From: Hyphomicrobiales bacterium
Lineage (GTDB): Bacteria > Pseudomonadota > Alphaproteobacteria > Rhizobiales > Rhizobiaceae
Assembly: GCA_900472485.1 (NCBI GenBank)
Contig: UCII01000004.1
Coordinates: forward strand, 62,001 to 126,000
Direction of reading: 5' to 3'
DNA length: 64,000 bases
Part shown: positions 15,365 through 23,909 of the stretch, piece by piece
Layout of the letters: every line of letters starts with the position of its first letter
Numbering within the stretch: the stretch's first letter is position 1
Notes under the pieces: generated by a model
Databases searched by the model: none
Told to the model about the DNA's origin: nothing
The model's input: the letters and a program-made list of their open reading frames with translations, nothing else
Translations under genes and position numbers: made by a program

Positions 15365-16732
15365 ATGTCCGATACACCAAGCCGCTCCAATCTCGCCGCC
15401 CTTGATGCCGCCCATCACCTCCATCCGTTTGCCGATATGCGCAAGCTTAACGCCGATGGCGCCCGCGTCATCCAGCGCGGCGAGGGTGTCTATATTTTCG
15501 ATGCGGAAGGACGGAAGTATCTGGATGGATTTGCCGGCCTCTGGTGCGTGAACATCGGTTATGGTCGCACCGAAATCGCCGACGCCGTTGCCAGGCAGAT
15601 GAACGAGCTGCCCTATTACAACACCTTTTTCGGCACCACGACCACGCCTGCCACGCTTCTCGCCGAGAAGGTCTGCGCCCATGCCGGGCCGCAGTTCAAC
15701 CACGTGTTCTTCACCAATTCCGGCTCGGAGGCCAATGACACCTGGTTCCGCATGGCGAGGGTTTATTGGGCTGCAGTTGGCAAGCCGACGAAGAAGACCA
15801 TCATTGCCCGCAAGAACGGCTATCACGGCTCGACGGTCGCCGGCGCCAGCATGGGCGGCATGAAATACATGCATGAGCAAGGCGACCTGCCGATCCCTGG
15901 CGTCGTCCATATCGGTCAGCCCTATTGGTATGCCGAGGGTGGCGATCTCTCGCCGGAGGAATTTGGTCTCAAGGTCGCTCGCGAACTCGAAGCCAAGATC
16001 GACGAACTGGGTGAAGACAATGTCGCAGCCTTCGTCGCCGAGCCGGTGCAGGGTGCCGGCGGTGTCATCATTCCGCCATCGACCTATTGGCCCGAGATCG
16101 CACGCATCTGCAAGACAAGGAACATCCTGCTCGTCTGCGACGAGGTGATCTGCGGCTTCGGCCGCCTCGGCGCCTGGTTCGGCCATCAGCACTTCGGCGT
16201 CGAGCCGGATCTCGCACCGATCGCTAAAGGACTGTCGTCGGGCTACCTGCCGATCGGCGGTGTGCTCGTCAGCGACCGCGTCGCCGATGCGCTCATCAAT
16301 GAAGTCGGCGAATTCAACCACGGCTTCACCTATTCCGGCCATCCGGTCTGCGCCGCCGCTGCTCTCGAAAATCTGCGGATCATCGAGGAGGAAAGGCTGG
16401 TTGAGCGCGTGCGCGACGATATCGGCCCTTACTTCGCCCAGGCTTGGGGCAGCCTTGCCGATCACGACATGGTCGGCGAAGCCGTCAGCATCGGCTTGAT
16501 GGGCGGCCTGCAGCTCGCCGCCGACAAATCCACCCGCCGCCGTTTCGAAAAGCCTGACGCTATAGGTTCCGCCGTCCGCAACCAGGCCCTGGCGAACGGC
16601 CTGATCCTGCGCGCCACCGGAGACCGCATGCTGGCCTCGCCGCCGCTCATTATCACCCATGAGGAAGTAGATGCCATGGTGCGGATCGCGCGTGGCGCGC
16701 TCGATGCCGTGTGGGCGGAGAGGAAATCGTAG
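15365..16732 (+). CDS. Class-III omega-aminotransferase (putrescine/beta-alanine:pyruvate type)
   Basis: A 455-residue PLP-dependent fold-type I aminotransferase. The PLP lysine is K288 in IAKGLSSGYLPIGG, and the cofactor aspartate lies in LLVCDEVICGFGRLG. FTNSGSEANDTWFRMAR near residue 120 and KNGYHGSTVAGASMGG near 160 are characteristic of the SpuC/BauA group, which transfers the terminal amino group of putrescine, beta-alanine or related amines to pyruvate. Divergent neighbour of the PuuA-like ligase, so the pair probably feeds polyamines into central metabolism. The ATG follows 68 bases after the RIME repeat. Confidence 0.93.
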   Translation: MSDTPSRSNLAALDAAHHLHPFADMRKLNADGARVIQRGEGVYIFDAEGRKYLDGFAGLWCVNIGYGRTEIADAVARQMNELPYYNTFFGTTTTPATLLAEKVCAHAGPQFNHVFFTNSGSEANDTWFRMARVYWAAVGKPTKKTIIARKNGYHGSTVAGASMGGMKYMHEQGDLPIPGVVHIGQPYWYAEGGDLSPEEFGLKVARELEAKIDELGEDNVAAFVAEPVQGAGGVIIPPSTYWPEIARICKTRNILLVCDEVICGFGRLGAWFGHQHFGVEPDLAPIAKGLSSGYLPIGGVLVSDRVADALINEVGEFNHGFTYSGHPVCAAAALENLRIIEEERLVERVRDDIGPYFAQAWGSLADHDMVGEAVSIGLMGGLQLAADKSTRRRFEKPDAIGSAVRNQALANGLILRATGDRMLASPPLIITHEEVDAMVRIARGALDAVWAERKS

Positions 16733-17347
16733 TCAGGGCTTGGGTTTCGGCACGTCCCACTTGTCCGCCTTATGAAGGGCAAGGGTCAGCGCCGCAACAT
16801 GGATGACCTGGATCATCTTGCCTTCCAGCGCCAGCTCGATTGCTTGGCGGATCGGCATGCGGATCAACCGGATGCGCTCGGTCGGGTCGTCCGCCGGCTT
16901 GCTTGCAAGTTCGACATTGCGGGCAATAACGATATGCGAGTGGTTTGTATGCGTGGCAGGATTTGGTGCAAGCTTGCCGACGTAATCCCATTCGGTGGAT
17001 GAAAGCCCGGTTTCCTCGCGCAGCTCGCGCGCGGCCGCCGCGACCGGACTTGCATCGCTCGCATCCACGGCTCCGCCAGGGAGCTCGAGCGCCACGACGC
17101 CGAGGCCGTGACGATACTGCTGAACGAGGTAGATATGATCCTCGGCATCGAGCGCAATGATCTCGACCCAATCGGGATATTCCAGCACGTAATAGGGCGC
17201 GATCTCCACGCCCTCCGCGGTCACGCAGTTATCCGCACGAACCTTCAGCCAGCGATCATGAACGAGGCGCGTCGAGCTTGTTGTCCGCCATGGTGGCAGG
17301 TCTGCCGCGTCCGATAGCTGGCTGTTGATATCGTCTTTCGAGCTCAT
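16733..17347 (-). CDS. NUDIX hydrolase with a slightly irregular Nudix box
   Basis: A 204-residue protein of ADP-ribose pyrophosphatase type. The core reads LELPGGAVD, a short alanine-rich helix, then RELREETGL near residue 125, so the metal-binding REL-EE part is intact. The first half of the box is one residue longer than the consensus and its first glutamate position is alanine. The frame stays open to 17956, but that upstream part is only the complement of the glycosyltransferase gene; the ATG of MSSKDDIN at 17347 is the sensible start. It converges on the aminotransferase. Substrate unknown. Confidence 0.87.
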   Translation of the reverse strand: MSSKDDINSQLSDAADLPPWRTTSSTRLVHDRWLKVRADNCVTAEGVEIAPYYVLEYPDWVEIIALDAEDHIYLVQQYRHGLGVVALELPGGAVDASDASPVAAAARELREETGLSSTEWDYVGKLAPNPATHTNHSHIVIARNVELASKPADDPTERIRLIRMPIRQAIELALEGKMIQVIHVAALTLALHKADKWDVPKPKP

Positions 17348-17397
17348 GCGCGGCTCAGCTCCTGTTGCGGATAGGCGCGGACCTAAACGCGATAGGC

Positions 17398-18420
17398 CTA
17401 GGCGTCCTGATGATCTCGATCGAAGATCTTGCGCACGATATAGTTCGGCGAGAGATCGTCGCGATAATAGATGCGGGCGATCATTTCGGCGAGGATGCCT
17501 GTCGTGATCATCTGCACCGACGACAGGAGCAGCACAACGCCGACCATCAGCAACGGACGGCTGCCGATATCGTCGCCGAAGATGAACTTGTCGATGAAGA
17601 GCCAGAGCAGGATCAGCCCAGCAAGCGCGCCGAGGCCAAGGCCGAGCGAGCCGAAGAAGTGTCCCGGCCGCGCCTTGTAGCGCATGAAGAACATCACCGA
17701 CAGCAGATCGAGAATGACGCGGAAGGTGCGCGAAATCCCGTATTTCGACGTGCCGTGCTGGCGGGCATGGTGGGTGACCGGGACTTCGCCGATCCGCGAG
17801 CTCGGCACGACGCCGGCGACCCAGGCGGGGATGAAGCGGTGCATTTCGCCCATCAGCTTCACCTGCTTGATGATGGAGGAGCGGTAGATTTTCAGGCTGC
17901 AGCCATAATCGTGCAGCTTGACGCCGGTGATGCGGCCGATCAGATAGTTGGCGCACCAGGAGGGGATCTTGCGCAGTAGAAGCCCGTCCTGGCGGTTCTT
18001 GCGCCAGCCGACGAGCAGATCGAGCTGCCGCCGCTCCAGTTCGTCGACCATCGAAGGAATATCCTTCGGGTCGTTCTGCAGATCGCCGTCCATGGTGGCG
18101 ATCAGGCGGCCGTTCGCCGCATCGATGCCGGCCTGCATGGCCGCGGTCTGGCCGAAATTGCGCTGAAGTTCGACGATGCGCAGCGTCAGCCCCTCTTGCG
18201 AAAGCGACCGGCGGGCATTGACGAGCGTCGCGTCCGTGCTGCCGTCATCGACTAAGATCAGCTCCCAGGACTTGTCAAATCCACGCATGGCGGCACAGAT
18301 GCGCTCGATGAGCGGTCCGACGCTTTCTTCCTCGTTAAAGACAGGCACGACCAGCGAAAGCTCGAGAGGGCTTGCCGGATCGGCCTGGGGGAGGGTCGAC
18401 TCTGCCGTTGTCTGCAACAC
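17398..18420 (-). CDS. Family 2 glycosyltransferase with C-terminal membrane helices (ArnC/DPM1-like)
   Basis: A 340-residue enzyme. The GT-A domain opens with LSLVVPVFNEEESVGPLIE, carries LVDDGSTDAT near residue 57 and the metal-binding TMDGDLQNDP near 108. Two long C-terminal hydrophobic segments (about 235-260 and 268-295) anchor it in the membrane. This is the layout of undecaprenyl- or dolichyl-phosphate glycosyltransferases that load a sugar on a lipid carrier at the inner leaflet. The divergent YbhN-like membrane protein is a frequent neighbour of such enzymes. Sugar and acceptor cannot be deduced. Confidence 0.92.
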   Translation of the reverse strand: MLQTTAESTLPQADPASPLELSLVVPVFNEEESVGPLIERICAAMRGFDKSWELILVDDGSTDATLVNARRSLSQEGLTLRIVELQRNFGQTAAMQAGIDAANGRLIATMDGDLQNDPKDIPSMVDELERRQLDLLVGWRKNRQDGLLLRKIPSWCANYLIGRITGVKLHDYGCSLKIYRSSIIKQVKLMGEMHRFIPAWVAGVVPSSRIGEVPVTHHARQHGTSKYGISRTFRVILDLLSVMFFMRYKARPGHFFGSLGLGLGALAGLILLWLFIDKFIFGDDIGSRPLLMVGVVLLLSSVQMITTGILAEMIARIYYRDDLSPNYIVRKIFDRDHQDA

Positions 18421-18513
18421 TTCTTTCTCCTAAAAGACCGGCAGTACCTGCCGGACGAAACGAGCGAAAAGTCCGGTTTTAGCCTTCCGCTCGCATTTGG
18501 GTGCCCTAACTAC

Positions 18514-19482
18514 ATGAAGACTCCGACGGTTGCCAGCCGACAGAATTGGTTTATTCGCAACCGAATGACGCTGCTGACGCTCGCGGTCGTCCTTGCCTAT
18601 GCTGCCTTCATCGAATGGTTCTGGGGCTGGACCTCGATCCTGGCGCAATGGGGCAAGGTCGGCGCCCTGCCGATCCTTCTGGCGCTGGCGCTCCTGACAA
18701 GCACCTATTTCCTGCGCACCTGGCGCATCTACGATTATTTCCCGAAGGAAACCTCGGGTCATTTTGCGGCGCTGTTTCGCGTGACGCAGGTCCATAATCT
18801 GCTGAATATCATGATGCCGTTCCGAACGGGGGAAACTAGCTTCCCGGTGCTGATGCGCTCCGAATTCGGCATTCCGCTGGCCCGCGGCACCTCGGCGCTG
18901 TTCGTCATGCGGTTGCTGGATCTCCACGCACTGTTGGCCGCAGCCGGTGTCGGCCTTGCGCTTGCTTCGCCTTATCCTATCCTGGCCTGGGTCATATGGG
19001 CGGCTTTCCTGCTGCTGCCGGTCGCAGGCTTCGCCTCCCGCCGGCCGCTGATCCACCTTGCCGCCCGCATCCTGCCGAAGAAGGCGCAAGGGCTGGTGCA
19101 TGAGCTGGAGCGCGGCCTACCGGTTGATGCCAGCGCCTTTGCGCGCGCCTGGCTGACGACGATCGTCAACTGGCTCGTCAAGGTCGTGGTGCTCGCCTGG
19201 GCGCTTGGCCTCATGAACGTCACGCCGCTTTCAGCAAGTTTCGGCGGTGCTCTCGGCGGCGAGCTGTCCTCAGTCTTGCCCGTGCATGCACCTGGAGGCG
19301 TCGGCACCTATCCGGCCGGCATCACCGCCGGCGCCATGGCCTTCGGGGCTTCGAGTGCGAAGGAGGCAATCGAAAATCTTGCACAGGCGAGCATCAACGC
19401 CCACCTCCTGATCGTGGTCTCGGCGCTGACGGGAACTGCGATCGGATTGCTGGTCTCGCGCAAGCGCGCAGCTGCGCCCTAA
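18514..19482 (+). CDS. Lysylphosphatidylglycerol synthase-like/YbhN-type integral membrane protein
   Basis: A 322-residue protein with about eight hydrophobic helices, of the UPF0104/LPG-synthase transmembrane family. Family hallmarks are the conserved MMPFRTGETSFPVLMR near residue 108 and VHAPGGVGTYPAGITAGAM near 260. Homologues include the flippase domain of MprF; many stand-alone members sit next to lipid-linked glycosyltransferases, as here. I infer a role in moving or modifying a lipid intermediate with the divergent GT2 enzyme. The 93-base gap contains both starts. Confidence 0.87.
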   Translation: MKTPTVASRQNWFIRNRMTLLTLAVVLAYAAFIEWFWGWTSILAQWGKVGALPILLALALLTSTYFLRTWRIYDYFPKETSGHFAALFRVTQVHNLLNIMMPFRTGETSFPVLMRSEFGIPLARGTSALFVMRLLDLHALLAAAGVGLALASPYPILAWVIWAAFLLLPVAGFASRRPLIHLAARILPKKAQGLVHELERGLPVDASAFARAWLTTIVNWLVKVVVLAWALGLMNVTPLSASFGGALGGELSSVLPVHAPGGVGTYPAGITAGAMAFGASSAKEAIENLAQASINAHLLIVVSALTGTAIGLLVSRKRAAAP

Positions 19483-19498
19483 AAGATCGCGCCGCGCT

Positions 19499-20749
19499 TT
19501 AATGCCGCGTCGTCTTGTCGTCAAGCTCGGCCAATCGCCTGCGCAGAAAAGCCTGCTCCGGCGCCTGCTGGCATAGCGAAAGCGCCGTTTGATAGGATCG
19601 CCGCGCCTCATCCATCCGGCCAAGCTGGCGCAGGAAATCCGCCTTCGCCGCATGGGTGAGATGATATCGCGCCATCCGTTCCTCTTGTAGCAGCCCATCG
19701 ACGATGGAAAGCGCTTCCACCGGACCATCGCACATGGAGACTGCCACCGCCCGATTAAGCTCGATCACCGGGGAGGGGCTCGCTGTCAGCAGCAGATCAT
19801 AGAGCGTCACCAATCGCCGCCAGTCAGTGTCATCGGCGGTTACGGCGCGGGCATGTTCCGCGGCGATTGCGGCCTGCAGTGCATAGCTGCCGACGCTGTC
19901 TGCGGCCATCGCTCTTGCCGACAGCGCCAAACCCTCGCGGATCTGGCCATGATCCCACAGCGCACGATCCTGATCGACAAGCAGAACGAGATCGCCGTAG
20001 GTATCGGTGCGCGCATGCCGCCGTGAATCCTGCAGCAGCATGATTGCCAACAATCCTTCGACTTCCGAATCCGGCAATAGCTGCAGTAGCAGTCTGCCGA
20101 GCCGTATGGCTTCCCCGGCGAGATCGGCGCGCACGATCGCAGAGCCTGACGATGCCGAATAGCCTTCGTTGAAGACGAGGTAGATGACATGCAGCACCTG
20201 TGCGAGCCGCTCTGGCAGTTCTGCCTTGCTGGGGACTTCATAGGGAATATGGTCGGCGCGGATGCGGTTCTTGGCACGGACGATGCGCTGCGCGACTGTC
20301 GGAGCCGGAATCAGAAAGGCGTGGGCGATCTCTTCCGTCGTCAGGCCGCAGACCTCCCGCAAGGCCATCGCCATCCGCGCTTCGGCTGGTATAAGCGGGT
20401 GACAGCAGGTGAAGATCAGTCGCAGCATGTCGTCCTCGATCTCCTCGCTTTGCGATGTCTCCATTATCTCGCCCTCCGGATAGAGGCTGTCGGCAATGTC
20501 GGCCTTGGCAGCGTCGAAACGCGTGCGCCGCCTTATATTGTCGATGGCGCGAAAACGTCCGGCGGAGACGAGCCAGGCATAGGGATTGGCCGGGATTGTC
20601 TCCTCCGTCCATTGCTGCGCCGCTGCTGCAAAGGCATCATGAAGGGCTTCCTCCGCTCGGTCGAAATCGCCAAGCAGACGGATCAGCGTCGCAAGAACGC
20701 GGCGCGAGTGGCTGCGATAGATGCCGTCGATGGTCTGGTTCAGCGACAC
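19499..20749 (-). CDS. ECF42-type RNA polymerase sigma factor with C-terminal extension
   Basis: A 416-residue ECF sigma factor, twice the usual size. Region 2 is at residues about 10-80 (VLATLIRLLGDFDRAEEALHDAF, then NPYAWLVSAGRFRAIDNIRR), and region 4 at about 130-170 (LTTEEIAHAFLIPAPTVAQRIVRAK). The long alpha-helical extension (VIYLVFNEGYSAS to RLAELDDK) is the TPR-like domain that defines the ECF42 group, which is known to be encoded beside DGPF/YCII proteins and to lack a classical anti-sigma factor. Here three DGPF genes precede it, the last four bases upstream. No anti-sigma gene is visible. Confidence 0.95.
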   Translation of the reverse strand: MSLNQTIDGIYRSHSRRVLATLIRLLGDFDRAEEALHDAFAAAAQQWTEETIPANPYAWLVSAGRFRAIDNIRRRTRFDAAKADIADSLYPEGEIMETSQSEEIEDDMLRLIFTCCHPLIPAEARMAMALREVCGLTTEEIAHAFLIPAPTVAQRIVRAKNRIRADHIPYEVPSKAELPERLAQVLHVIYLVFNEGYSASSGSAIVRADLAGEAIRLGRLLLQLLPDSEVEGLLAIMLLQDSRRHARTDTYGDLVLLVDQDRALWDHGQIREGLALSARAMAADSVGSYALQAAIAAEHARAVTADDTDWRRLVTLYDLLLTASPSPVIELNRAVAVSMCDGPVEALSIVDGLLQEERMARYHLTHAAKADFLRQLGRMDEARRSYQTALSLCQQAPEQAFLRRRLAELDDKTTRH

Positions 20750-20753
20750 GGCG

Positions 20754-21134
20754 TCAGCCTTCCTCCACTAGGTCTCCCCGAAGGGTGAGGATACGAACCG
20801 GACGGATTTCGACGGCGCCGTAACGCGCCGAGGGGATGCGCTTGGCGATATCGACAGCTCCATCGAGGTCAGGGGCTTCGATGAGATAGAAGCCGGCCAG
20901 GTGCTCCTTGGTCTCTGCGAATGGGCCGTCCGTGACTGAAAATCCGTCGCCGCCGTTCGGCCGGATGACGATCGATTTGTCTCGGAGCGCCAGTGCATCG
21001 GAAACGATCATGGTGCCGTCCCGCCGCAAGCCCTCGTCGAAGACGAAGTGCTCGCCGATCAGATGATTCATCTCGTTCGGCGACAATCGTCCGTCGACAT
21101 CCACGGATGTGTAGATCAGGCATAGAAACCGCAT
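20754..21134 (-). CDS. DGPF/YCII-domain protein (third gene of the sigma operon)
   Basis: A 126-residue YCII-related protein. It starts MRFLCLIYTSVD and carries the family signature VTDGPFAETKEHLAGFYLIEA at residues about 60-80, with D and H positions kept. Such proteins have the ferredoxin-like fold of YciI; the DGPF subset accompanies ECF42 sigma factors and is thought to be involved in their signalling or output. The gap to the sigma gene is four bases and to the next DGPF gene upstream 17 bases, so all are one transcription unit. More diverged than its two paralogues (LIEAPDLDGAVDIAKRIP). Confidence 0.93.
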   Translation of the reverse strand: MRFLCLIYTSVDVDGRLSPNEMNHLIGEHFVFDEGLRRDGTMIVSDALALRDKSIVIRPNGGDGFSVTDGPFAETKEHLAGFYLIEAPDLDGAVDIAKRIPSARYGAVEIRPVRILTLRGDLVEEG

Positions 21135-21151
21135 GTCTTCTCCTCTCGCTG

Positions 21152-21514
21152 CTATTCATTCGGAAAGCGGATGTCGAAGGCGGCGCGGACCTCGATCATG
21201 CCGTATCGGGCAACGGGGAAGGTGGCGGCGATTGCCGTCGCTTCCTCCATGTCCCGGGCCTCGATCAGCACGAAGCCGCCGAGATGTTCCTTGATCTCCG
21301 CGAACGGGCCGTCCGTAACCGCGGTTTCGCCCCGGCGCACCCGGACTGTTTTCGCAGTCTCCGGTTCGCGCAGGGCATTGGCAACAATGAGATGGCCGCT
21401 CTCGCGCAGCCGGTTGTCGTTGTCGACCGAATCCTGGGTCAGCTTTCGCCCTTCCTCCTCGGAAATATTGGCGATTTCTGCGCTCTCGAACCAGACCTGG
21501 CAAAGAAATTTCAT
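21152..21514 (-). CDS. DGPF/YCII-domain protein (second gene of the sigma operon)
   Basis: A 120-residue paralogue. I take the start MKFLCQVWFES, which has AGGAGGT just upstream, not the frame opening at 21613. The signature is TDGPFAEIKEHLGGFVLIEA near residues 63-82, followed by ARDMEEATAIAATFPVARYG. It closely resembles the upstream gene (MKYLCQVWFDG) and differs most in the middle helix (ISEEEGRKLTQDSVDND). The tandem arrangement points to local duplication. Function as for the other DGPF proteins: unknown at the molecular level, tied to the ECF42 sigma factor by operon structure. Confidence 0.93.
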   Translation of the reverse strand: MKFLCQVWFESAEIANISEEEGRKLTQDSVDNDNRLRESGHLIVANALREPETAKTVRVRRGETAVTDGPFAEIKEHLGGFVLIEARDMEEATAIAATFPVARYGMIEVRAAFDIRFPNE

Positions 21515-21524
21515 GGTAACCTCC

Positions 21525-21884
21525 TCAAGCATCCGGGCCGAAATTATAGATTGGCCGTACTTCGATGGCGCCGAGCTTGGCGAGCGGAATGCCAGCGGCA
21601 ATCCGGATCGCATCGTTCAGGTCCTTCGCCTCGATCAGGATGAAGCCGCCAAGATATTCCTTGGTTTCGATGAAGGGGCCGTCGGTGACCGCCGTCTCGC
21701 CGTTGCGGACCCGCACCGTCACCGCAGATCTCGGCGATTGCAGCGCTTCGGCGTGGATCATATTGCCGCTCGCCATCAGATCGTGGTCATAGCCGAGCGA
21801 ATCCGAATCGAGCTTGCGCTTTTCATCCTTGGTCATGACGTCGAGCGTCGTGCCATCGAACCAGACCTGGCAGAGATATTTCAT
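21525..21884 (-). CDS. DGPF/YCII-domain protein (first gene of the sigma operon)
   Basis: A 119-residue DGPF protein at the head of the four-gene unit. It begins MKYLCQVWFDGTTLDVM and carries TDGPFIETKEYLGGFILIEA near residues 65-84. The promoter driving the operon should lie in the 155 bases between this start and the divergent small membrane-protein gene at 22040; an ECF42-controlled promoter would be expected there if the sigma factor is autoregulated, which I cannot confirm by eye. GGAGACG stands before the ATG as ribosome-binding site. Confidence 0.93.
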   Translation of the reverse strand: MKYLCQVWFDGTTLDVMTKDEKRKLDSDSLGYDHDLMASGNMIHAEALQSPRSAVTVRVRNGETAVTDGPFIETKEYLGGFILIEAKDLNDAIRIAAGIPLAKLGAIEVRPIYNFGPDA

Positions 21885-22039
21885 TGCAGCGTCTCCTCTT
21901 CAATTTGCTGACAGCCCTAGACGAGTGGCTGCCAAGCAAATCGACATCCCAATCCGCAGCATGACAAAAATTTTTGATGCTGTCGAAAAAGCCTGAGCCC
22001 GGTCGACCAGTTCCGTCAAAACCATAAGGAGAGACGGAA

Positions 22040-22270
22040 ATGTACAGTCTGGAAGCCGCAATCGTGCATTACTGGCAAAAGAAGACGCTGTCGGAAGAGG
22101 AGCTGCTCGACGCAGCCGATGTCGGCAGGGTCGTGTTCCGCACCTGGATCGGCTTGGCGGGCTTTGCCCTGCTGATCCTGTGCCTGAGCTGGGGTGCGCA
22201 GCCAAACGGCGAACGGCCGCAAGTCGCGGCCGCTGCTAATGTATATTCTGTGCCCGTGGATGGGCAGTAG
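22040..22270 (+). CDS. Small single-pass membrane protein, unknown function
   Basis: A 76-residue frame preceded by a very good ribosome-binding site (AAGGAGA, nine bases before ATG). Residues 1-35 are polar and helical (YWQKKTLSEEELLDAAD), 36-52 form one hydrophobic segment (TWIGLAGFALLILCLSW), and the tail is short and polar. No family recognised. It is divergent from the ECF42/DGPF operon and converges on amn. Codon use resembles neighbouring genes. Likely a real inner-membrane micro-protein, but unproven. Confidence 0.7.
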   Translation: MYSLEAAIVHYWQKKTLSEEELLDAADVGRVVFRTWIGLAGFALLILCLSWGAQPNGERPQVAAAANVYSVPVDGQ

Positions 22271-22287
22271 CAAGCAAGCGCTGTGGT

Positions 22288-23790
22288 TTACTGAAATGCC
22301 GTTTCGAAGAAGCTGCGCAGCTTGCGCGAATGCAGCGCTTCCGGCGGCATGGCGGCCAGTTTCTGGATCGCGCGGATGCCGATCTGCAGATGCTGGTTCA
22401 CCTGGGTGCGATAGAATGCCGTCGCCATGCCCGGCAGCTTCAGTTCGCCATGCAGAGGCTTGTCCGAAACGCAGAGCAGCGTGCCGTAGGGAACGCGGAA
22501 GCGGAAGCCGTTGGCGGCGATCGTCGCCGATTCCATATCGAGCGCAACGGCGCGGGCTTGCGACAGCCGCTTGACCGGGCCTGCCTGATCGCGCAGTTCC
22601 CAGTTGCGGTTGTCGATGGTGCCGACCGTGCCCGTGCGCATGATGCGCTTCAGCTCGAAGCCTTCATAACCGGTGATTTCGGCAACGGCGGCCTCCAGCG
22701 CCACCTGCACTTCGGCGAGTGCCGGGATGGGCACCCAGACCGGCAGGTCGTCGTCGAGAACGTGGTCCTCGCGCATATAGGCATGGGCGAGCACATAGTC
22801 GCCGAGCCGCTGGCTGTTGCGCAGGCCGGCGCAATGGCCGAGCATCAGCCAGGCATGCGGACGCAGCACGGCCACGTGGTCGGTGATCGTCTTGGCGTTG
22901 GATGGGCCGACGCCGATATTGATCATGGTGATGCCGGCATGGCCCTTCTTCTTCAGATGGTAGGCCGGCATCTGCGGCAGCCGCGGCGCGGTCACATCGC
23001 CCTCGGGTTGGCCGGAGCCAGCCTTCGTGATGATGTTTCCCGGTTCGACGAATTCGGTATAGCCGTCGCCGCCGCTCGCCATCAGGTCGCGCGCCCATTT
23101 GCAGAACTCGTCGATATAGAACTGATAGTTCGTGAACAGCACGAAATTCTGGAAATGCGCCGCACTGGTTGCCGTGTAGTGGACAAGGCGAGCTAGCGAA
23201 TAATCGATGCGCTGTGCTGTAAACGGCGCAAGCGGCGAAGGCTCGCCCGGCGGCGGGATATATTCGCCGTTGGCGATTTCGTCGTCCGTGGTGTTCAAGT
23301 CCGGCGTGTCGAAGAGGTCGCGCAGCGGAATGTCTTCGAAAACGGTGGCGGTTGCTTCCACATGAGCGCCTTCGCCGAAGGCGAAATGGATCGGGATAGG
23401 TGTCGTCGATTCCGACACCACCACCGGAACATTATGGCTGCGCATCAGAAGCGTCAGCTGTTCCTTGAGATAATGCTTGAAGAGCTGCGGACGGGTGATC
23501 GTCGTCGTGTAGACGCCGGGCGCGGTGACATGACCGTAGGAGAGGCGTGAATCGACGTGGCCGAAGCTGGTGGTCTCGATGCTGACCTGCGGATAGAAGG
23601 CGCGGTAGCGCGCTGTGATCGGCGCACCTTTGGCAAGCTTGGTGAAATTGTCGATCAGGAACGCCGTATTGCGATCGTAAAGTTCCGTCAGCGCTTCCAC
23701 GGCCTTGCCCGGATCATCGAAGGTCCGCGGCTGGTACGGGCTGGGGGAGGAGATGTCGAGGGGTGAAAAGGGAGAGATTCTGTTGCTCAT
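22288..23790 (-). CDS. amn: AMP nucleosidase
   Basis: Hydrolyses AMP to adenine and ribose 5-phosphate and so regulates the adenylate pool. The 500-residue length and two-part build match Amn: an N-terminal domain (SPSPYQPRTFDDPGKAVEALTEL region through ARLVHYTATSAAHFQNFVLFTNYQFY) and a C-terminal phosphorylase-like domain with MINIGVGPSNAKTITDHVAVLRPHAW, LGHCAGLRNSQRLGDYVLAHAY and ALDMESATIAANGFRFRVPYGTLLCVSDKPLHGE. The last block contains the base-binding MES motif. It stands alone, converging on the small membrane-protein gene. Confidence 0.97.
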   Translation of the reverse strand: MSNRISPFSPLDISSPSPYQPRTFDDPGKAVEALTELYDRNTAFLIDNFTKLAKGAPITARYRAFYPQVSIETTSFGHVDSRLSYGHVTAPGVYTTTITRPQLFKHYLKEQLTLLMRSHNVPVVVSESTTPIPIHFAFGEGAHVEATATVFEDIPLRDLFDTPDLNTTDDEIANGEYIPPPGEPSPLAPFTAQRIDYSLARLVHYTATSAAHFQNFVLFTNYQFYIDEFCKWARDLMASGGDGYTEFVEPGNIITKAGSGQPEGDVTAPRLPQMPAYHLKKKGHAGITMINIGVGPSNAKTITDHVAVLRPHAWLMLGHCAGLRNSQRLGDYVLAHAYMREDHVLDDDLPVWVPIPALAEVQVALEAAVAEITGYEGFELKRIMRTGTVGTIDNRNWELRDQAGPVKRLSQARAVALDMESATIAANGFRFRVPYGTLLCVSDKPLHGELKLPGMATAFYRTQVNQHLQIGIRAIQKLAAMPPEALHSRKLRSFFETAFQ

Positions 23791-23909
23791 GCGCCATTAT
23801 AGAGTGTCGTCGGTTACAAGCAAACGACGTTGCAACAGGCGGCCTGGATTCTCGCAGCTATTTTTAGAGCCGCCCACGGGCCTGCGCGAGGATTACTCGC
23901 AGGCGTTCG

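Noticed and set aside
17348..17956. Upstream extension of the Nudix frame
   Set aside because: These codons are the complement of the glycosyltransferase 3' part. The Nudix family begins at the ATG 17347.
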